Assembly (NCBI RefSeq): GCF_000018145.1
Contig: NC_009952.1
Location: 3,596,001-3,660,000, forward strand
DNA length: 64,000 nt
Reading direction: 5' to 3'
From: Dinoroseobacter shibae DFL 12 = DSM 16493
Lineage (GTDB): Bacteria > Pseudomonadota > Alphaproteobacteria > Rhodobacterales > Rhodobacteraceae
Part shown: piece after piece, positions 55,972-64,000 of the stretch
Layout: the number at the start of each line of letters is the position of its first letter
How positions within the stretch are numbered: position 1 is the first letter of the stretch
The notes under the pieces: model-generated
The model's database searches: none
Told to the model about the DNA's origin: nothing
The model's input: only the letters and a program-made list of their open reading frames with translations
Program-made: the position numbers and the translations under genes

Positions 55972-56179
55972 GATATCCTCCTGTAACGTACCCAGACTGC
56001 CCCGCATCTTTCGCCACACTCAAATCACCGGCCCGTGAGGTCACGGCTTGGTGACAGGGCGCGCGCGATTGTTTCAGGATAGCGCTGACCAGGACACGAA
56101 AACTCCGAAACGAGAGGGGAGTTGTTTCAATGCAGGCATGTGACGAGGTGGTGATCCTCGGGAAATTCGAGGCGTCTTG

Positions 56180-56893
56180 ATGCGGATCGCCATGTGGAGT
56201 GGGCCGCGCAACCTGTCGACGGCCATGATGTACAGCTTCGGCGCGCGGGGTGATTGCGCGGTCTGGGACGAGCCGTTTTATGCCGCTTATCTTGACCGCA
56301 CCGGTGCGGACCATCCCATGGCGGCCGAGATCGTTGCGGCGCACGAAGCCGATCCGGAAAGGGTCGCGGCCCGGTGCTGCGGGCCGATCCCGGGGGGCAA
56401 GGCGCATTTCTACATGAAACACATGCCGCACCACATGTTGCCGGATTTTCCTCTGGATTGGGCGGAGCCTTGCGTGAATATCCACCTGATCCGCCATCCC
56501 GCCCGTGTGATCGCCAGTTACGGTGCGAAGCGAGAGGAAATGACGCTCGCCGATATCGGTTTTCCGCAGCAGGCCGCGTTGTTCGACCGGCTCGGCGGGC
56601 TGGTCGTGGACAGTGCGGATATTCGGGCCGACCCTGCCGGAATGCTGGGACTGCTCTGTGCGGAGATCGCGTTGCCTTTCGATCCCGGCATGCTGCGATG
56701 GTCGGCGGGCGGTCGGCCGGAAGACGGGGTCTGGGCCCGGCATTGGTACGGGGCTGTGCATCGCTCCACCGGGTTCGCTGGCCCCGAAGGCCCCTTGCCG
56801 GATGTCCCGGACGGATATCAGTCCCTCTATAAGGCCGCGATGGAGACCTATTCCGAGATGCAGGCCCGCAAGCTGGTTCTGCCCAAGGCCTAG
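56180..56893 (+). CDS. Sulfotransferase-like protein
   Basis: 237 residues from the ATG at 56180. MRIAMWSGPRNLSTAMMYSFGAR resembles the 5'-phosphosulfate loop of sulfotransferase-fold proteins (P-loop variant SGPRNLST). The central VNIHLIRHPARVIASYGAKREEM matches the 3'-phosphate-binding RxxxxxxxS segment. EPFYAAYLDRTG lies between. These features support a sulfotransferase-family nucleotide-binding fold. The acceptor is unknown, and activity is not proven. Its end overlaps the convergent M48 gene by four bases. Confidence 0.7.
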   Translation: MRIAMWSGPRNLSTAMMYSFGARGDCAVWDEPFYAAYLDRTGADHPMAAEIVAAHEADPERVAARCCGPIPGGKAHFYMKHMPHHMLPDFPLDWAEPCVNIHLIRHPARVIASYGAKREEMTLADIGFPQQAALFDRLGGLVVDSADIRADPAGMLGLLCAEIALPFDPGMLRWSAGGRPEDGVWARHWYGAVHRSTGFAGPEGPLPDVPDGYQSLYKAAMETYSEMQARKLVLPKA

Positions 56894-57921
56894 CGCGCCT
56901 CCAGATAGGCATCGATTGCCTCGATGCGGTCGTCATTGCCCGGATGGGTGGACAGCCAGCCACCGCCGTCTCCGACCTCGGCCGCGAGCGTTTCAAAAAA
57001 TACCTTCAACCCGGTCGGATCATACCCTGCGGCGTCGGCGAGCCGCAGGCCGATCTGATCCGCCTCCGCCTCCTGCCCGCGGGAGTAGGACAGCGACAGC
57101 AGCACATTCCCCTCCAGCAGAAGATCCTCGAGCAAAGGCCCGGTTTCCCCGGCGATCAGGGCGACCATCACGTAGATGCCCAGCGACCGATAGAGCCGCT
57201 TGAGGGAGTGTTCCTCCATCACATGGGCGATCTCATGGCCGAGCACCGAGGCGACGACATCAGCATCGAACTGCTTAACCAAGGCATCCGACAACACCAC
57301 GGTGCCCCCGGGCAGGGCCAGCGCATTCGGTCCCAAACCCCGGAGCGCCCGAAACTCCAGGCTCACGGCTTCCGCGAGGTCGCGGTCCGGCAGAACCGCG
57401 CGCAGGTCCTCGAAAATCGCGCGAGCCTCGGCTTGATCTGCTGTACTCAGCGCTGTTTCGGAGGCAATGACGCGGTCGAGGGCGGAGAGGGTACTGCGAT
57501 CCATCGCCCGCACGAGGGGCTCCGGTGTCAGGGCGACAGCCATGGCAACCAGTGCGGTGAGGGCCACGGAATAGACCAGCCAGCCGCCCGCGAATCCGCC
57601 AACCACGAACAGGATCAGGCGCGGATGCAGCCGTTCCCATCCGTGCAGCCGGGTCCAGAAGCCGCGCGGCTCCAACGCGGCAATCGCCTCGCGGTCCCCC
57701 GTTTCGAACTCGGCACCGTCCGGGAAGCGCAGCTTGCGTGGCAGCGACCCCAGCGGCGGATCGAACCTCACCGCGTCCAGCCGGGCCTCGGCCATGGTTC
57801 CACCGGTCTCCACCGCGATTAACTTGGCCATATCCCCGCGCACCAGAAGACGCGCCGCGACCTGGAGAGAGGTGCCACCGCTGACCGCGGTACCGAGGAT
57901 GACCTGTTCCGGATGCGCCAT
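56890..57921 (-). CDS. Membrane M48 family metalloprotease
   Basis: 343 residues. An N-terminal beta-rich domain (about 1-90: ARLLVRGDMAKLIAVETGGTMAEARLDAVRFDPPLGSLPRKLRFPDGAEFET) precedes a membrane span (about 102-130). The peptidase domain has the zinc motif VLGHEIAHVMEEHS (H229-E230-H233) and the downstream SYSRGQEAEADQIGLRLADAAGYDP carrying the third ligand Glu. STHPGNDDRIEAI is the family C-terminus. Likely an envelope quality-control protease facing the periplasm. Six bases separate it from the YjgN-like gene. Confidence 0.9.
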   Translation of the reverse strand: MAHPEQVILGTAVSGGTSLQVAARLLVRGDMAKLIAVETGGTMAEARLDAVRFDPPLGSLPRKLRFPDGAEFETGDREAIAALEPRGFWTRLHGWERLHPRLILFVVGGFAGGWLVYSVALTALVAMAVALTPEPLVRAMDRSTLSALDRVIASETALSTADQAEARAIFEDLRAVLPDRDLAEAVSLEFRALRGLGPNALALPGGTVVLSDALVKQFDADVVASVLGHEIAHVMEEHSLKRLYRSLGIYVMVALIAGETGPLLEDLLLEGNVLLSLSYSRGQEAEADQIGLRLADAAGYDPTGLKVFFETLAAEVGDGGGWLSTHPGNDDRIEAIDAYLEAR

Positions 57922-57927
57922 GGGCTC

Positions 57928-58965
57928 CTAGAGGTTGATCCCGAAATCGAGCCCTTCGATATCGGTGAAGGCATCGCCGAAGGCACCCTTCTCCTGCTCG
58001 AAATGGGCGATGAAGTTGTCGAGGGAGCCGTCGGGAACGAACCGGGTTTCCGCCGCGAAGTAGCGCGCCAGCCGGATCTGCGCCCAGGGCAGGGCCAGCC
58101 CGAGCGTCAATATCACCGCCACGCCATTGGTTACCGCGATCCACAGCACCTGCAAGGGTGACACGGTGGACACGAAGCGGTGCTTCCGGTCCAGTAAGAC
58201 CGCGTTGTAGACGATATTGCGGACCATGGCCCGGAACAGCACCAAGGCGGTGAAAAAGCCGAAGACCGCGAAGGGTAGGATGGACAGAACCAGGGCCAGG
58301 ATCCGCATGTCCTGCGCGGTCATGTTCTGCGGTCTCGGCAGGGCGTCCGGGATCATGCTGCTGAGCAGCGCGCCGCAGATCAGCACCGCGAAGAACCAGC
58401 CGATGGCGGCGAAAAAGGCTCTGTAAAAGGGCCCGATGGGCGCGTCAAAGGTAAACGGCGTCCGCCCTAGCCGATGCCCGTTGACGACATAGCGCCGCTG
58501 GGCACGTTCAGCGAAAGGCCAGGCGAGATAGGCGGTGAGCGCCGTCAGGAACGGCGCCAGCAAATAGGCCTTGAACGCCCCGCCATAGGTGCCCGCGAAG
58601 TTGAACCGCACGCCGGACCAGCTGCTGACCCGCGCGTTGAAGCGAAAGGAGCGGTACATCAGGAACGGAAAGAGCGCCAGAAACCCGAGGGGCAGCAGGA
58701 TCGCGAGCACCGGGATCGCGGCAAGCAACGAATAGGCGATCAGCCCGACGATCACGATGACTCGCCCGATCAGGATTTGCAAACCTGTGGCGTGGTAGTC
58801 GAAGCTGCGCCCGCCAATGATCGTGTTGCGATAAAAATATTGCTTGGTCCGGACCTTGGCCCAGGCCGAGTAGATCCCGATGGTCAGGATCGTCAGGACG
58901 ATGTTGACGATCCAGATCCCGAACCACTCGCCGGTATCGCCCTTGAACTCAACCTGTTCGCTCAT
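57928..58965 (-). CDS. YjgN family (DUF898) membrane protein
   Basis: 345 residues with about six hydrophobic helices. Family features include FKGDTGEWFGIWIVNIVLTILTIGIYSAWAKVRTKQYFYRNTIIGGRSFDYHATG and LGLALPWAQIRLARYFAAETRFVPDGSLDNF. The function of the family is unknown. It is co-oriented with and six bases upstream of the M48 protease, suggesting an operon in which the protease and this membrane protein act together. Confidence 0.9.
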   Translation of the reverse strand: MSEQVEFKGDTGEWFGIWIVNIVLTILTIGIYSAWAKVRTKQYFYRNTIIGGRSFDYHATGLQILIGRVIVIVGLIAYSLLAAIPVLAILLPLGFLALFPFLMYRSFRFNARVSSWSGVRFNFAGTYGGAFKAYLLAPFLTALTAYLAWPFAERAQRRYVVNGHRLGRTPFTFDAPIGPFYRAFFAAIGWFFAVLICGALLSSMIPDALPRPQNMTAQDMRILALVLSILPFAVFGFFTALVLFRAMVRNIVYNAVLLDRKHRFVSTVSPLQVLWIAVTNGVAVILTLGLALPWAQIRLARYFAAETRFVPDGSLDNFIAHFEQEKGAFGDAFTDIEGLDFGINL

Positions 58966-59043
58966 CTCATGCCTCTCGAACGTCCGAGACGAGCCTAGTC
59001 TGGTGAAAGCGGCGATACCAAGGCGCGCAGGCGGACCGCGACG

Positions 59044-60264
59044 TTATTTCCCGAGACGCTTGTTGCGCGCGGCCAGCAGTTTCAGGCGCAGGGCGTTGAG
59101 CTGGATGAAACCCGCCGCGTCTTTCTGGTCGTAGGCGCCTGCGTCGTCCTCGAAGGTCACGTGGGCCTCGGAATAGAGGCTGTGATCCGACCAGCGACCC
59201 ACGGTGCGCACGGATCCCTTGTAGAGCTTCAGCCGCACGGTGCCGGTCACATGCGCCTGGCTCGCATCGATGGCGGCCTGCAGCATCTCCCGCTCCGGCG
59301 AGAACCAGAAGCCGTTATAGATCAGCTCCGCGTAGCGCGGCATCAGCTCGTCCTTGAGGTGCGCAGCCCCCCGGTCGAGCGTGATCTGCTCGATCCCGCG
59401 ATGGGCCTCCAGCAGGATCGTGCCCCCCGGCGTCTCATAGATGCCCCGGGACTTCATGCCGACAAACCGACCCTCTACAAGGTCGAGACGCCCGATCCCG
59501 TGCGCCCCACCCAGCTCGTTCAGCTTGGTCAGAACCGTTGCCGGGGACATCGCTTCGCCGTTGATCGACACCGCGTCGCCGCGCTCGAACCCGACCTCGA
59601 TGTATTCCGGCGTATTCGGTGCATCCTCGGGATTCACCGTGCGCTGATAGACGTAGTCGGGCGCGTCCTCCGCCGGATCCTCCAGAACCTTGCCCTCTGA
59701 AGAGGTGTGCAACAGGTTCGCATCCACCGAAAACGGCGCTTCTCCCCGCTTGTCTTTCGCGATCGGGATCTGGTGCTTCTCGGCGAAGTCGATCAGCTTG
59801 GTGCGGCTCGACAGGTCCCATTCCCGCCAGGGCGCGATCACCTTGATGTCGGGGTTCAGGGCATAGGCGGCCAGCTCGAACCGGACCTGGTCGTTGCCCT
59901 TGCCGGTCGCGCCATGGGCCACGGCATCGGCACCTTCCGCCTCGGCAATCTCCACCAGCCGCTTTGAGATCAGCGGCCGCGCGATGGACGTGCCCAGAAG
60001 GTAAAGCCCCTCGTAGACTGCGTTCGCCCGGAACATCGGAAAGACAAAATCGCGCACGAACTCCTCGCGCAGGTCTTCGATATAGATCGCCGATGCGCCC
60101 ATCATTTCGGCCTTGGCGCGTGCGGGCTCGAGCTCTTCGCCCTGGCCCAGATCGGCGGTGAAGGTCACCACCTCGCAGTCATATTCCGTCTGCAGCCACT
60201 TGAGGATGATCGACGTATCCAGACCACCGGAATAGGCGAGAACGACTTTCTTGGGCGCGGACAT
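59044..60264 (-). CDS. argG: Argininosuccinate synthase
   Basis: 406 residues from the ATG at 60264. [43 protein letters not shown] is the ATP pyrophosphatase loop. [21 protein letters not shown] and [28 protein letters not shown] complete the signature. Joins citrulline and aspartate in arginine synthesis. Monocistronic, diverging from ilvA. Confidence 0.97.
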   Translation of the reverse strand: MSAPKKVVLAYSGGLDTSIILKWLQTEYDCEVVTFTADLGQGEELEPARAKAEMMGASAIYIEDLREEFVRDFVFPMFRANAVYEGLYLLGTSIARPLISKRLVEIAEAEGADAVAHGATGKGNDQVRFELAAYALNPDIKVIAPWREWDLSSRTKLIDFAEKHQIPIAKDKRGEAPFSVDANLLHTSSEGKVLEDPAEDAPDYVYQRTVNPEDAPNTPEYIEVGFERGDAVSINGEAMSPATVLTKLNELGGAHGIGRLDLVEGRFVGMKSRGIYETPGGTILLEAHRGIEQITLDRGAAHLKDELMPRYAELIYNGFWFSPEREMLQAAIDASQAHVTGTVRLKLYKGSVRTVGRWSDHSLYSEAHVTFEDDAGAYDQKDAAGFIQLNALRLKLLAARNKRLGK

Positions 60265-60371
60265 TGGCGGGGCTCCTTGGGCTGGTTCGCCCGGGCGGAT
60301 AGCGGCTTTTGCGGGGCAGGGCAAGCGGACCCCGGCTTGCGCGCGGTGTCGGATGCTGAAACTGTCGGCCC

Positions 60372-61613
60372 ATGACCGAATTTGCCGATAATGCCCACCG
60401 GGCGGCCAGCGCGATGCGCCCCCTGTTCCCCGCAACCCCGTTGCAGATGAACATCCACCTGTCCGAGCGGTACGGGGCGGAGATCTGGCTCAAGCGCGAG
60501 GATCTGTCGCCCGTGCGGTCCTACAAGATCCGTGGTGCGTTCAACGCGATCTCGAAACGGGTGGCGGAGGGTCAGACGCAATTCGCCTGCGCCAGTGCCG
60601 GCAATCACGCCCAGGGCGTGGCCTATGCCTGCCAGCATTTCGGGGTGCATGGGGTGATCTTCATGCCCGTGACGACTCCGCGCCAGAAGATCGACAAGAC
60701 ACGTATCTTCGGTGGGACGGCCATCGATATCGAACTGGTGGGCGACTATTTCGACGACACGCTGGCGGCGGCGCAACGTTACTGTACCGAGGCGAGCGCG
60801 ACCTTCCTGTCGCCCTTCGATGATGCAGATGTGATTGAGGGCCAATCGACCGTCGCGGTCGAGCTGCTGGAGCAGCTGGAGGGCCCCCCGGACATGGTGA
60901 TCCTGCCCGTTGGGGGCGGGGGGCTATCCTCGGGCATGAAGCGTTATTTCGAGGTATGCGGCGTGCAGGTCGATCTGCGCCTGGTGGAACCTTGCGGGGC
61001 GCGCAGCCTTGCAAAGGCCCTTGAAACCGGCGCGCCGCAGACCCTGTCCAAGGTCGACAACTTCGTGGACGGGGCTGCGGTCGCGCGGATCGGCGCCCGC
61101 CCGTTCGAGATCTTGCGCGACGTGCCGCCCGATCACGTGCTCGGTGCGCCCGAGGACCGGATCTGCCACACTATGCTCGAAATGCTGAACGTGGAAGGCA
61201 TCGTTCTGGAACCCGCCGGGGCGCTGGCGGTCGATGTCCTCGACACTCTGCGCGACAGCATCACGGGCAAGCGCGTGGTCTGCGTCACCTCCGGTGGAAA
61301 TTTCGATTTCGAGCGCCTGCCCGAGGTGAAGGAGCGCAGCCTGCGCTATGCGGGGCTGAAGAAATACTTCATCTTGCGCCTGCCCCAGCGTCCCGGCGCG
61401 CTGAAGGAATTCCTGGGTTTTCTCGGACCCGACGATGACATCGCCCGGTTCGAGTACCTGAAGAAATCCGCACGCAACTTCGGATCGGTCCTGATCGGGA
61501 TCGAAACCAAGGATGCCGGCGCTTTCGAGCAACTCTTCGCCCGGCTCGATGCAGCGGGCTTTCCGTTCCGCGATATCACCGAAGATGCGCTCTTGGCGGA
61601 GTTCCTCATCTGA
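60372..61613 (+). CDS. ilvA: Threonine ammonia-lyase
   Basis: 413 residues. The PLP lysine lies in [14 protein letters not shown] (K52). [48 protein letters not shown] and [13 protein letters not shown] are fold-type II motifs. The C-terminal [47 protein letters not shown] is a single ACT-like regulatory domain, so it is the short biosynthetic/catabolic form. It deaminates threonine to 2-oxobutanoate for isoleucine. Its stop shares one base with the pcaB start. Confidence 0.95.
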   Translation: MTEFADNAHRAASAMRPLFPATPLQMNIHLSERYGAEIWLKREDLSPVRSYKIRGAFNAISKRVAEGQTQFACASAGNHAQGVAYACQHFGVHGVIFMPVTTPRQKIDKTRIFGGTAIDIELVGDYFDDTLAAAQRYCTEASATFLSPFDDADVIEGQSTVAVELLEQLEGPPDMVILPVGGGGLSSGMKRYFEVCGVQVDLRLVEPCGARSLAKALETGAPQTLSKVDNFVDGAAVARIGARPFEILRDVPPDHVLGAPEDRICHTMLEMLNVEGIVLEPAGALAVDVLDTLRDSITGKRVVCVTSGGNFDFERLPEVKERSLRYAGLKKYFILRLPQRPGALKEFLGFLGPDDDIARFEYLKKSARNFGSVLIGIETKDAGAFEQLFARLDAAGFPFRDITEDALLAEFLI

Positions 61614-62659
61614 TGGCGGCTGGGGGCCAAAACAGGCTCTTTGACGGGCTTTTTGCCGACCCAGAGATCGCGGCGCTGTTCTCGGCAGAGACGATGTTCG
61701 CGCATTTTCGGCACTACGAAATGGCTCTGACCGAGGCCCAAGGTGCGGTGGGGCGGGTGAAAGATGCCGCCCGCATCGCAGCCCGAATTGCGAAGTTCGA
61801 GATCGCGCCCGACGCTATCTCGGATCGCGTAACGCAAGACGGTGTGCCCGTGCCGGCCTATGTCGCGGCGTTGGAAGCGGCGCTGGGCGTGGATGCTGCG
61901 GCGGTGCATCTCGACGCCACGTCGCAGGACCTGATGGACACGAGCCTCGCGCTGAGCTTGCGCAGGCTGAGCGAGGTGCTGGCAGCGCGGCTTGATCGGG
62001 TGATCGTCGCGCTGGACGGACTGCAAGCGGCCCAAGGTGCGCGGACCCTGATGGGCCGCACCCGGATGCAGGCCGCCCTGCCGATCCCGGTCGCAACACG
62101 GCTGGAGGCTTGGCAGACACCGCTCCTACGTGCCCGGGACCGATTTCCGGAGGCGCGCGCCGGGGTCGAACAGTTGCAGTTCGGCGGCCCGGTGGGGCAA
62201 CGGTCCCCCCAGATGGCAGCCATTGCCGAAAGGCTGGCCAAGGCACTCGATCTGCCGCCGCCGGGCCCGGTCTGGCACAGCACAAGGGACGGCGTTGTGG
62301 GCTACGGCACCTGGCTCGCGCTGGTGACCGGAAGCCTCGGCAAGATGGGGCAGGATATCGCGCTCATGTCCCAGCAGGGATTGGACGATGCGCGGCTCTC
62401 CGGCGGTGGGACCAGTTCTGCCATGCCACACAAGCAGAACCCGATTGCCGCGGAAACCCTTGTCACCCTTGCGCGGTTCAACGCGGTGCAGATCGGCGGC
62501 CTGCATCAGGCTATGGTGCATGAACAGGAACGCTCCGGCGCAGCGTGGGCGCTGGAATGGATGATCCTGCCGCAGATATGCGAGGCCACCGGCGCGGCCT
62601 TGCGCCATGCGGCGGCCCTGCTTGACAGTATCGAAACCCTTGGGAAAAAGCCTGTTTAA
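61613..62659 (+). CDS. pcaB: 3-carboxy-cis,cis-muconate cycloisomerase
   Basis: 348 residues, a compact member of the fumarase/adenylosuccinate lyase superfamily. ALFSAETMFAHFRHYEMALTEAQGAVG is the N-terminus, HLDATSQDLMDTSLALSLRR the first conserved region, and SGGGTSSAMPHKQNPIAAETLVTLARFN (near 262-290) the superfamily signature with catalytic Ser. It converts 3-carboxymuconate to 4-carboxymuconolactone in the protocatechuate branch of the beta-ketoadipate pathway. It is coupled to ilvA and converges with the rest of the pca genes. Confidence 0.92.
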   Translation: MAAGGQNRLFDGLFADPEIAALFSAETMFAHFRHYEMALTEAQGAVGRVKDAARIAARIAKFEIAPDAISDRVTQDGVPVPAYVAALEAALGVDAAAVHLDATSQDLMDTSLALSLRRLSEVLAARLDRVIVALDGLQAAQGARTLMGRTRMQAALPIPVATRLEAWQTPLLRARDRFPEARAGVEQLQFGGPVGQRSPQMAAIAERLAKALDLPPPGPVWHSTRDGVVGYGTWLALVTGSLGKMGQDIALMSQQGLDDARLSGGGTSSAMPHKQNPIAAETLVTLARFNAVQIGGLHQAMVHEQERSGAAWALEWMILPQICEATGAALRHAAALLDSIETLGKKPV

Positions 62660-63495
62660 GCCGCCACGGGTCGCAGCCCCAGGATCTCGCGCGCTTGCGC
62701 CGGGTCGGCCACCGGGCGCTCGTACTGATTACACAACTCGACCACCCGCCGCACCAGTGCCGCATTGGACGGCGCCAGGGTCTCGCGGTCCAGCCGCACG
62801 TTGTCTTCGAGCCCCGTACGCGCATGCCCACCTTCGGCCACGCACCATTCGTTCATGACGATCTGGCTCGCCCCGATTGCCGCCCCGCACCACTCCGCCC
62901 CGGGCAAGAGCCGCTCCACTGTCGCGCGATAGAAATCGAATGTCTCGCGATCCACCGGCATCGCGTTCTTCACCCCCATCACGAACTGGATATAGGGACG
63001 GGTCGCCAACCGCCCGTCCCGATGCATCAGGGCCGCATGGTGAATATGGCTCAGATCGAAGGCTTCGATTTCTGGGATCACCTCATGGGCCCGCATTTCC
63101 GACGCCAGCCAGTCCACCAGGTCGGGCGGGTTCTCGTAGACCCGCGTGGGGAAGTTGTTCGACCCCACTGTCAGCGACGCCATGTCCGGGCGCAGGGGCA
63201 GCATCCCGCCCCGTTCCCGCCCAGCGCCGGACCGACCGCCGGTGGAGAACTGAATGATCATGCCCGGGCAGTGCTTCTGCAGCCCTTCCTGCAGACGCGC
63301 GAATTTCTCCGGGTCACTGGACGGCGTTTCATCGTCGTTGCGCACATGGGCGTGGCAGATGCTGGCGCCCGCCTCGAAGGCTTCGTGCGTGCTCTCGACC
63401 TGTTCGGCCACGGTAATCGGCACCGCGGGGTTGGCGGATTTCGTGGCGACGGAGCCAGTGATGGCGACGCAGATGATGCAGGGTTTGCCGGTCAT
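62656..63495 (-). CDS. BKACE family (DUF849) beta-keto acid cleavage enzyme
   Basis: 279 residues. CVAITGSVATKSANPAVPITVAEQVESTHEAFEAGASICHAHVRNDDETPSSDPEKFARLQEGL carries the zinc-binding HxH (H48, H50), and MIIQFSTGGRSGAGRERGGML the catalytic region. EFWCGAAIG-type sequence GAEWCGAAIGASQ and EGGHARTGLEDNVRLDRETLAPSNAALVRRVVEL follow. Members cleave beta-keto acids with acetyl-CoA. It lies 9 bases after pcaG, so it is probably co-expressed with protocatechuate catabolism; the in vivo substrate is not established. Confidence 0.92.
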   Translation of the reverse strand: MTGKPCIICVAITGSVATKSANPAVPITVAEQVESTHEAFEAGASICHAHVRNDDETPSSDPEKFARLQEGLQKHCPGMIIQFSTGGRSGAGRERGGMLPLRPDMASLTVGSNNFPTRVYENPPDLVDWLASEMRAHEVIPEIEAFDLSHIHHAALMHRDGRLATRPYIQFVMGVKNAMPVDRETFDFYRATVERLLPGAEWCGAAIGASQIVMNEWCVAEGGHARTGLEDNVRLDRETLAPSNAALVRRVVELCNQYERPVADPAQAREILGLRPVAA

Positions 63496-63504
63496 GGCAG
63501 CCTC

Positions 63505-64000
63505 TCAGAAGTCGAAGAAGATCGTCTCGCGATCCCCTTGCAGGTGGATGTCGAACCGGTAAACGCCCGAAGCTTCGGGCAGGACCAGCAGGGTGGGGAT
63601 GCGGTGGCGATGCTCGATCCGGCTCAGGATCGGGTCTTCGGTATTGGCAGTCACCTCATCGGCGAAATAGGCTCGGGTCTGCAGCCCGAGGTTGATCCCT
63701 CGGGCCACGATCCACAGGCTGATATGGGGTGCCTGCAACCGCCCGTCGATGAAGGGCACGCGCCCCGGTTTGACGGTCTCGAAGCCAAACTCTCCGGTAT
63801 CGGCATCGCAAGCGCAGCGCCCCCAGCCGGTGAAATGCGGATCGGCCCCGCCGCGCGGGTCGCCAGAGGCGAAGCGACCTGCCGCGTCGGCCTGCCAGAT
63901 CTCGACCATCGCATCACGCAGCGGCGCGCCCGCCCCGTCGAAGATCGTGCCCCGCAAAGTGATCTCTTGCCCTTTGACAGAGCCTGTTTTCAGCACTGCG
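63505..64000 (-). CDS. pcaG: Protocatechuate 3,4-dioxygenase alpha subunit (partial)
   Basis: The start lies beyond the right edge; 164 codons are visible. GQEITLRGTIFDGAGAPLRDAMVEIWQADAAGRF is the intradiol dioxygenase core, and PHISLWIVARGINLGLQTRAYF and RFDIHLQGDRETIFFDF are typical of PcaG. The alpha subunit pairs with PcaH, expected just outside the window. The complex cleaves protocatechuate to 3-carboxy-cis,cis-muconate, the PcaB substrate. Confidence 0.92.
   Translation of the reverse strand, partial: AVLKTGSVKGQEITLRGTIFDGAGAPLRDAMVEIWQADAAGRFASGDPRGGADPHFTGWGRCACDADTGEFGFETVKPGRVPFIDGRLQAPHISLWIVARGINLGLQTRAYFADEVTANTEDPILSRIEHRHRIPTLLVLPEASGVYRFDIHLQGDRETIFFDF

Noticed and set aside
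1-64000. Prophage, insertion sequences, tRNA and rRNA genes
   Set aside because: No transposase, integrase, terminal repeats, attachment duplications or recognisable tRNA/rRNA sequence was seen on either strand.

Overview
The window is high-GC chromosomal DNA from an alphaproteobacterium, most likely a member of the Rhodobacteraceae/Roseobacter group. This assignment rests on gene order and protein character: regA-senC-regB; tsaE-amgK-murU-addB-addA-trxA; hslVU; dnaQ-coaE-aroE-maf facing hemJ-rho-mnmE-mnmG-rsmG-parA-parB; rdgB-rph facing hrcA-grpE; and a pca cluster. No rRNA, tRNA, insertion sequence, prophage or CRISPR array was seen. Most of the window is core genome, densely packed, with many ATGA-type stop/start overlaps.

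Layout. 1-4.9 kb: the end of a mitofilin-like gene, a HemY-like TPR membrane protein, an amidase and glycerol kinase. 4.9-5.5 kb: a non-coding convergent gap rich in inverted repeats and CA tracts. 5.5-10.1 kb: a leftward four-gene operon encoding an outer-membrane beta-barrel, an ECF sigma factor, a membrane anti-sigma factor and a secreted subtilase. 10.1-14.8 kb: a structured 3' region, a DUF2853 gene, ahcY, a GT8-like glycosyltransferase, a small secreted protein and an HD-domain protein. 14.8-19.0 kb: the RegB/RegA redox two-component system with SenC and a membrane PAS protein. 19.0-31.2 kb: tsaE, the AmgK/MurU recycling pair, addBA, trxA, hslVU and an MFS transporter. 31.2-37.4 kb: an Smr protein, mltA, a Tim44-like protein, fxsA, secB and dnaQ-coaE-aroE-maf.

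37.4-37.8 kb is the probable chromosomal replication origin. It is an AT-rich gap with one perfect and several near-match DnaA boxes and a perfect TTAA-N7-TTAA CtrA-type site, and the flanking genes diverge from it. 37.8-45.1 kb carries hemJ, rho, mnmE, mnmG, rsmG, parA and parB. Two perfect parS sites lie inside coding sequence, one at the start of mnmG and one in parA. 45-55 kb holds DUF454, hemW, a RidA-like gene, rdgB, rph, hrcA-grpE, mutS and malic enzyme. 55-64 kb holds a secreted MsrA, a sulfotransferase-like protein, an M48 protease, a YjgN-like protein, argG, ilvA, and the pcaB / BKACE / pcaG end of a protocatechuate catabolic cluster cut by the window edge.

The best candidate for something undescribed is the sigma/anti-sigma/subtilase/beta-barrel operon. 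The periplasmic part of the anti-sigma factor can be read as a beta-alpha-beta-beta-alpha-beta fold like a subtilisin propeptide (I9), and the same pattern precedes the catalytic domain of the co-encoded subtilase. This suggests that the protease, or its propeptide, controls release of the sigma factor.
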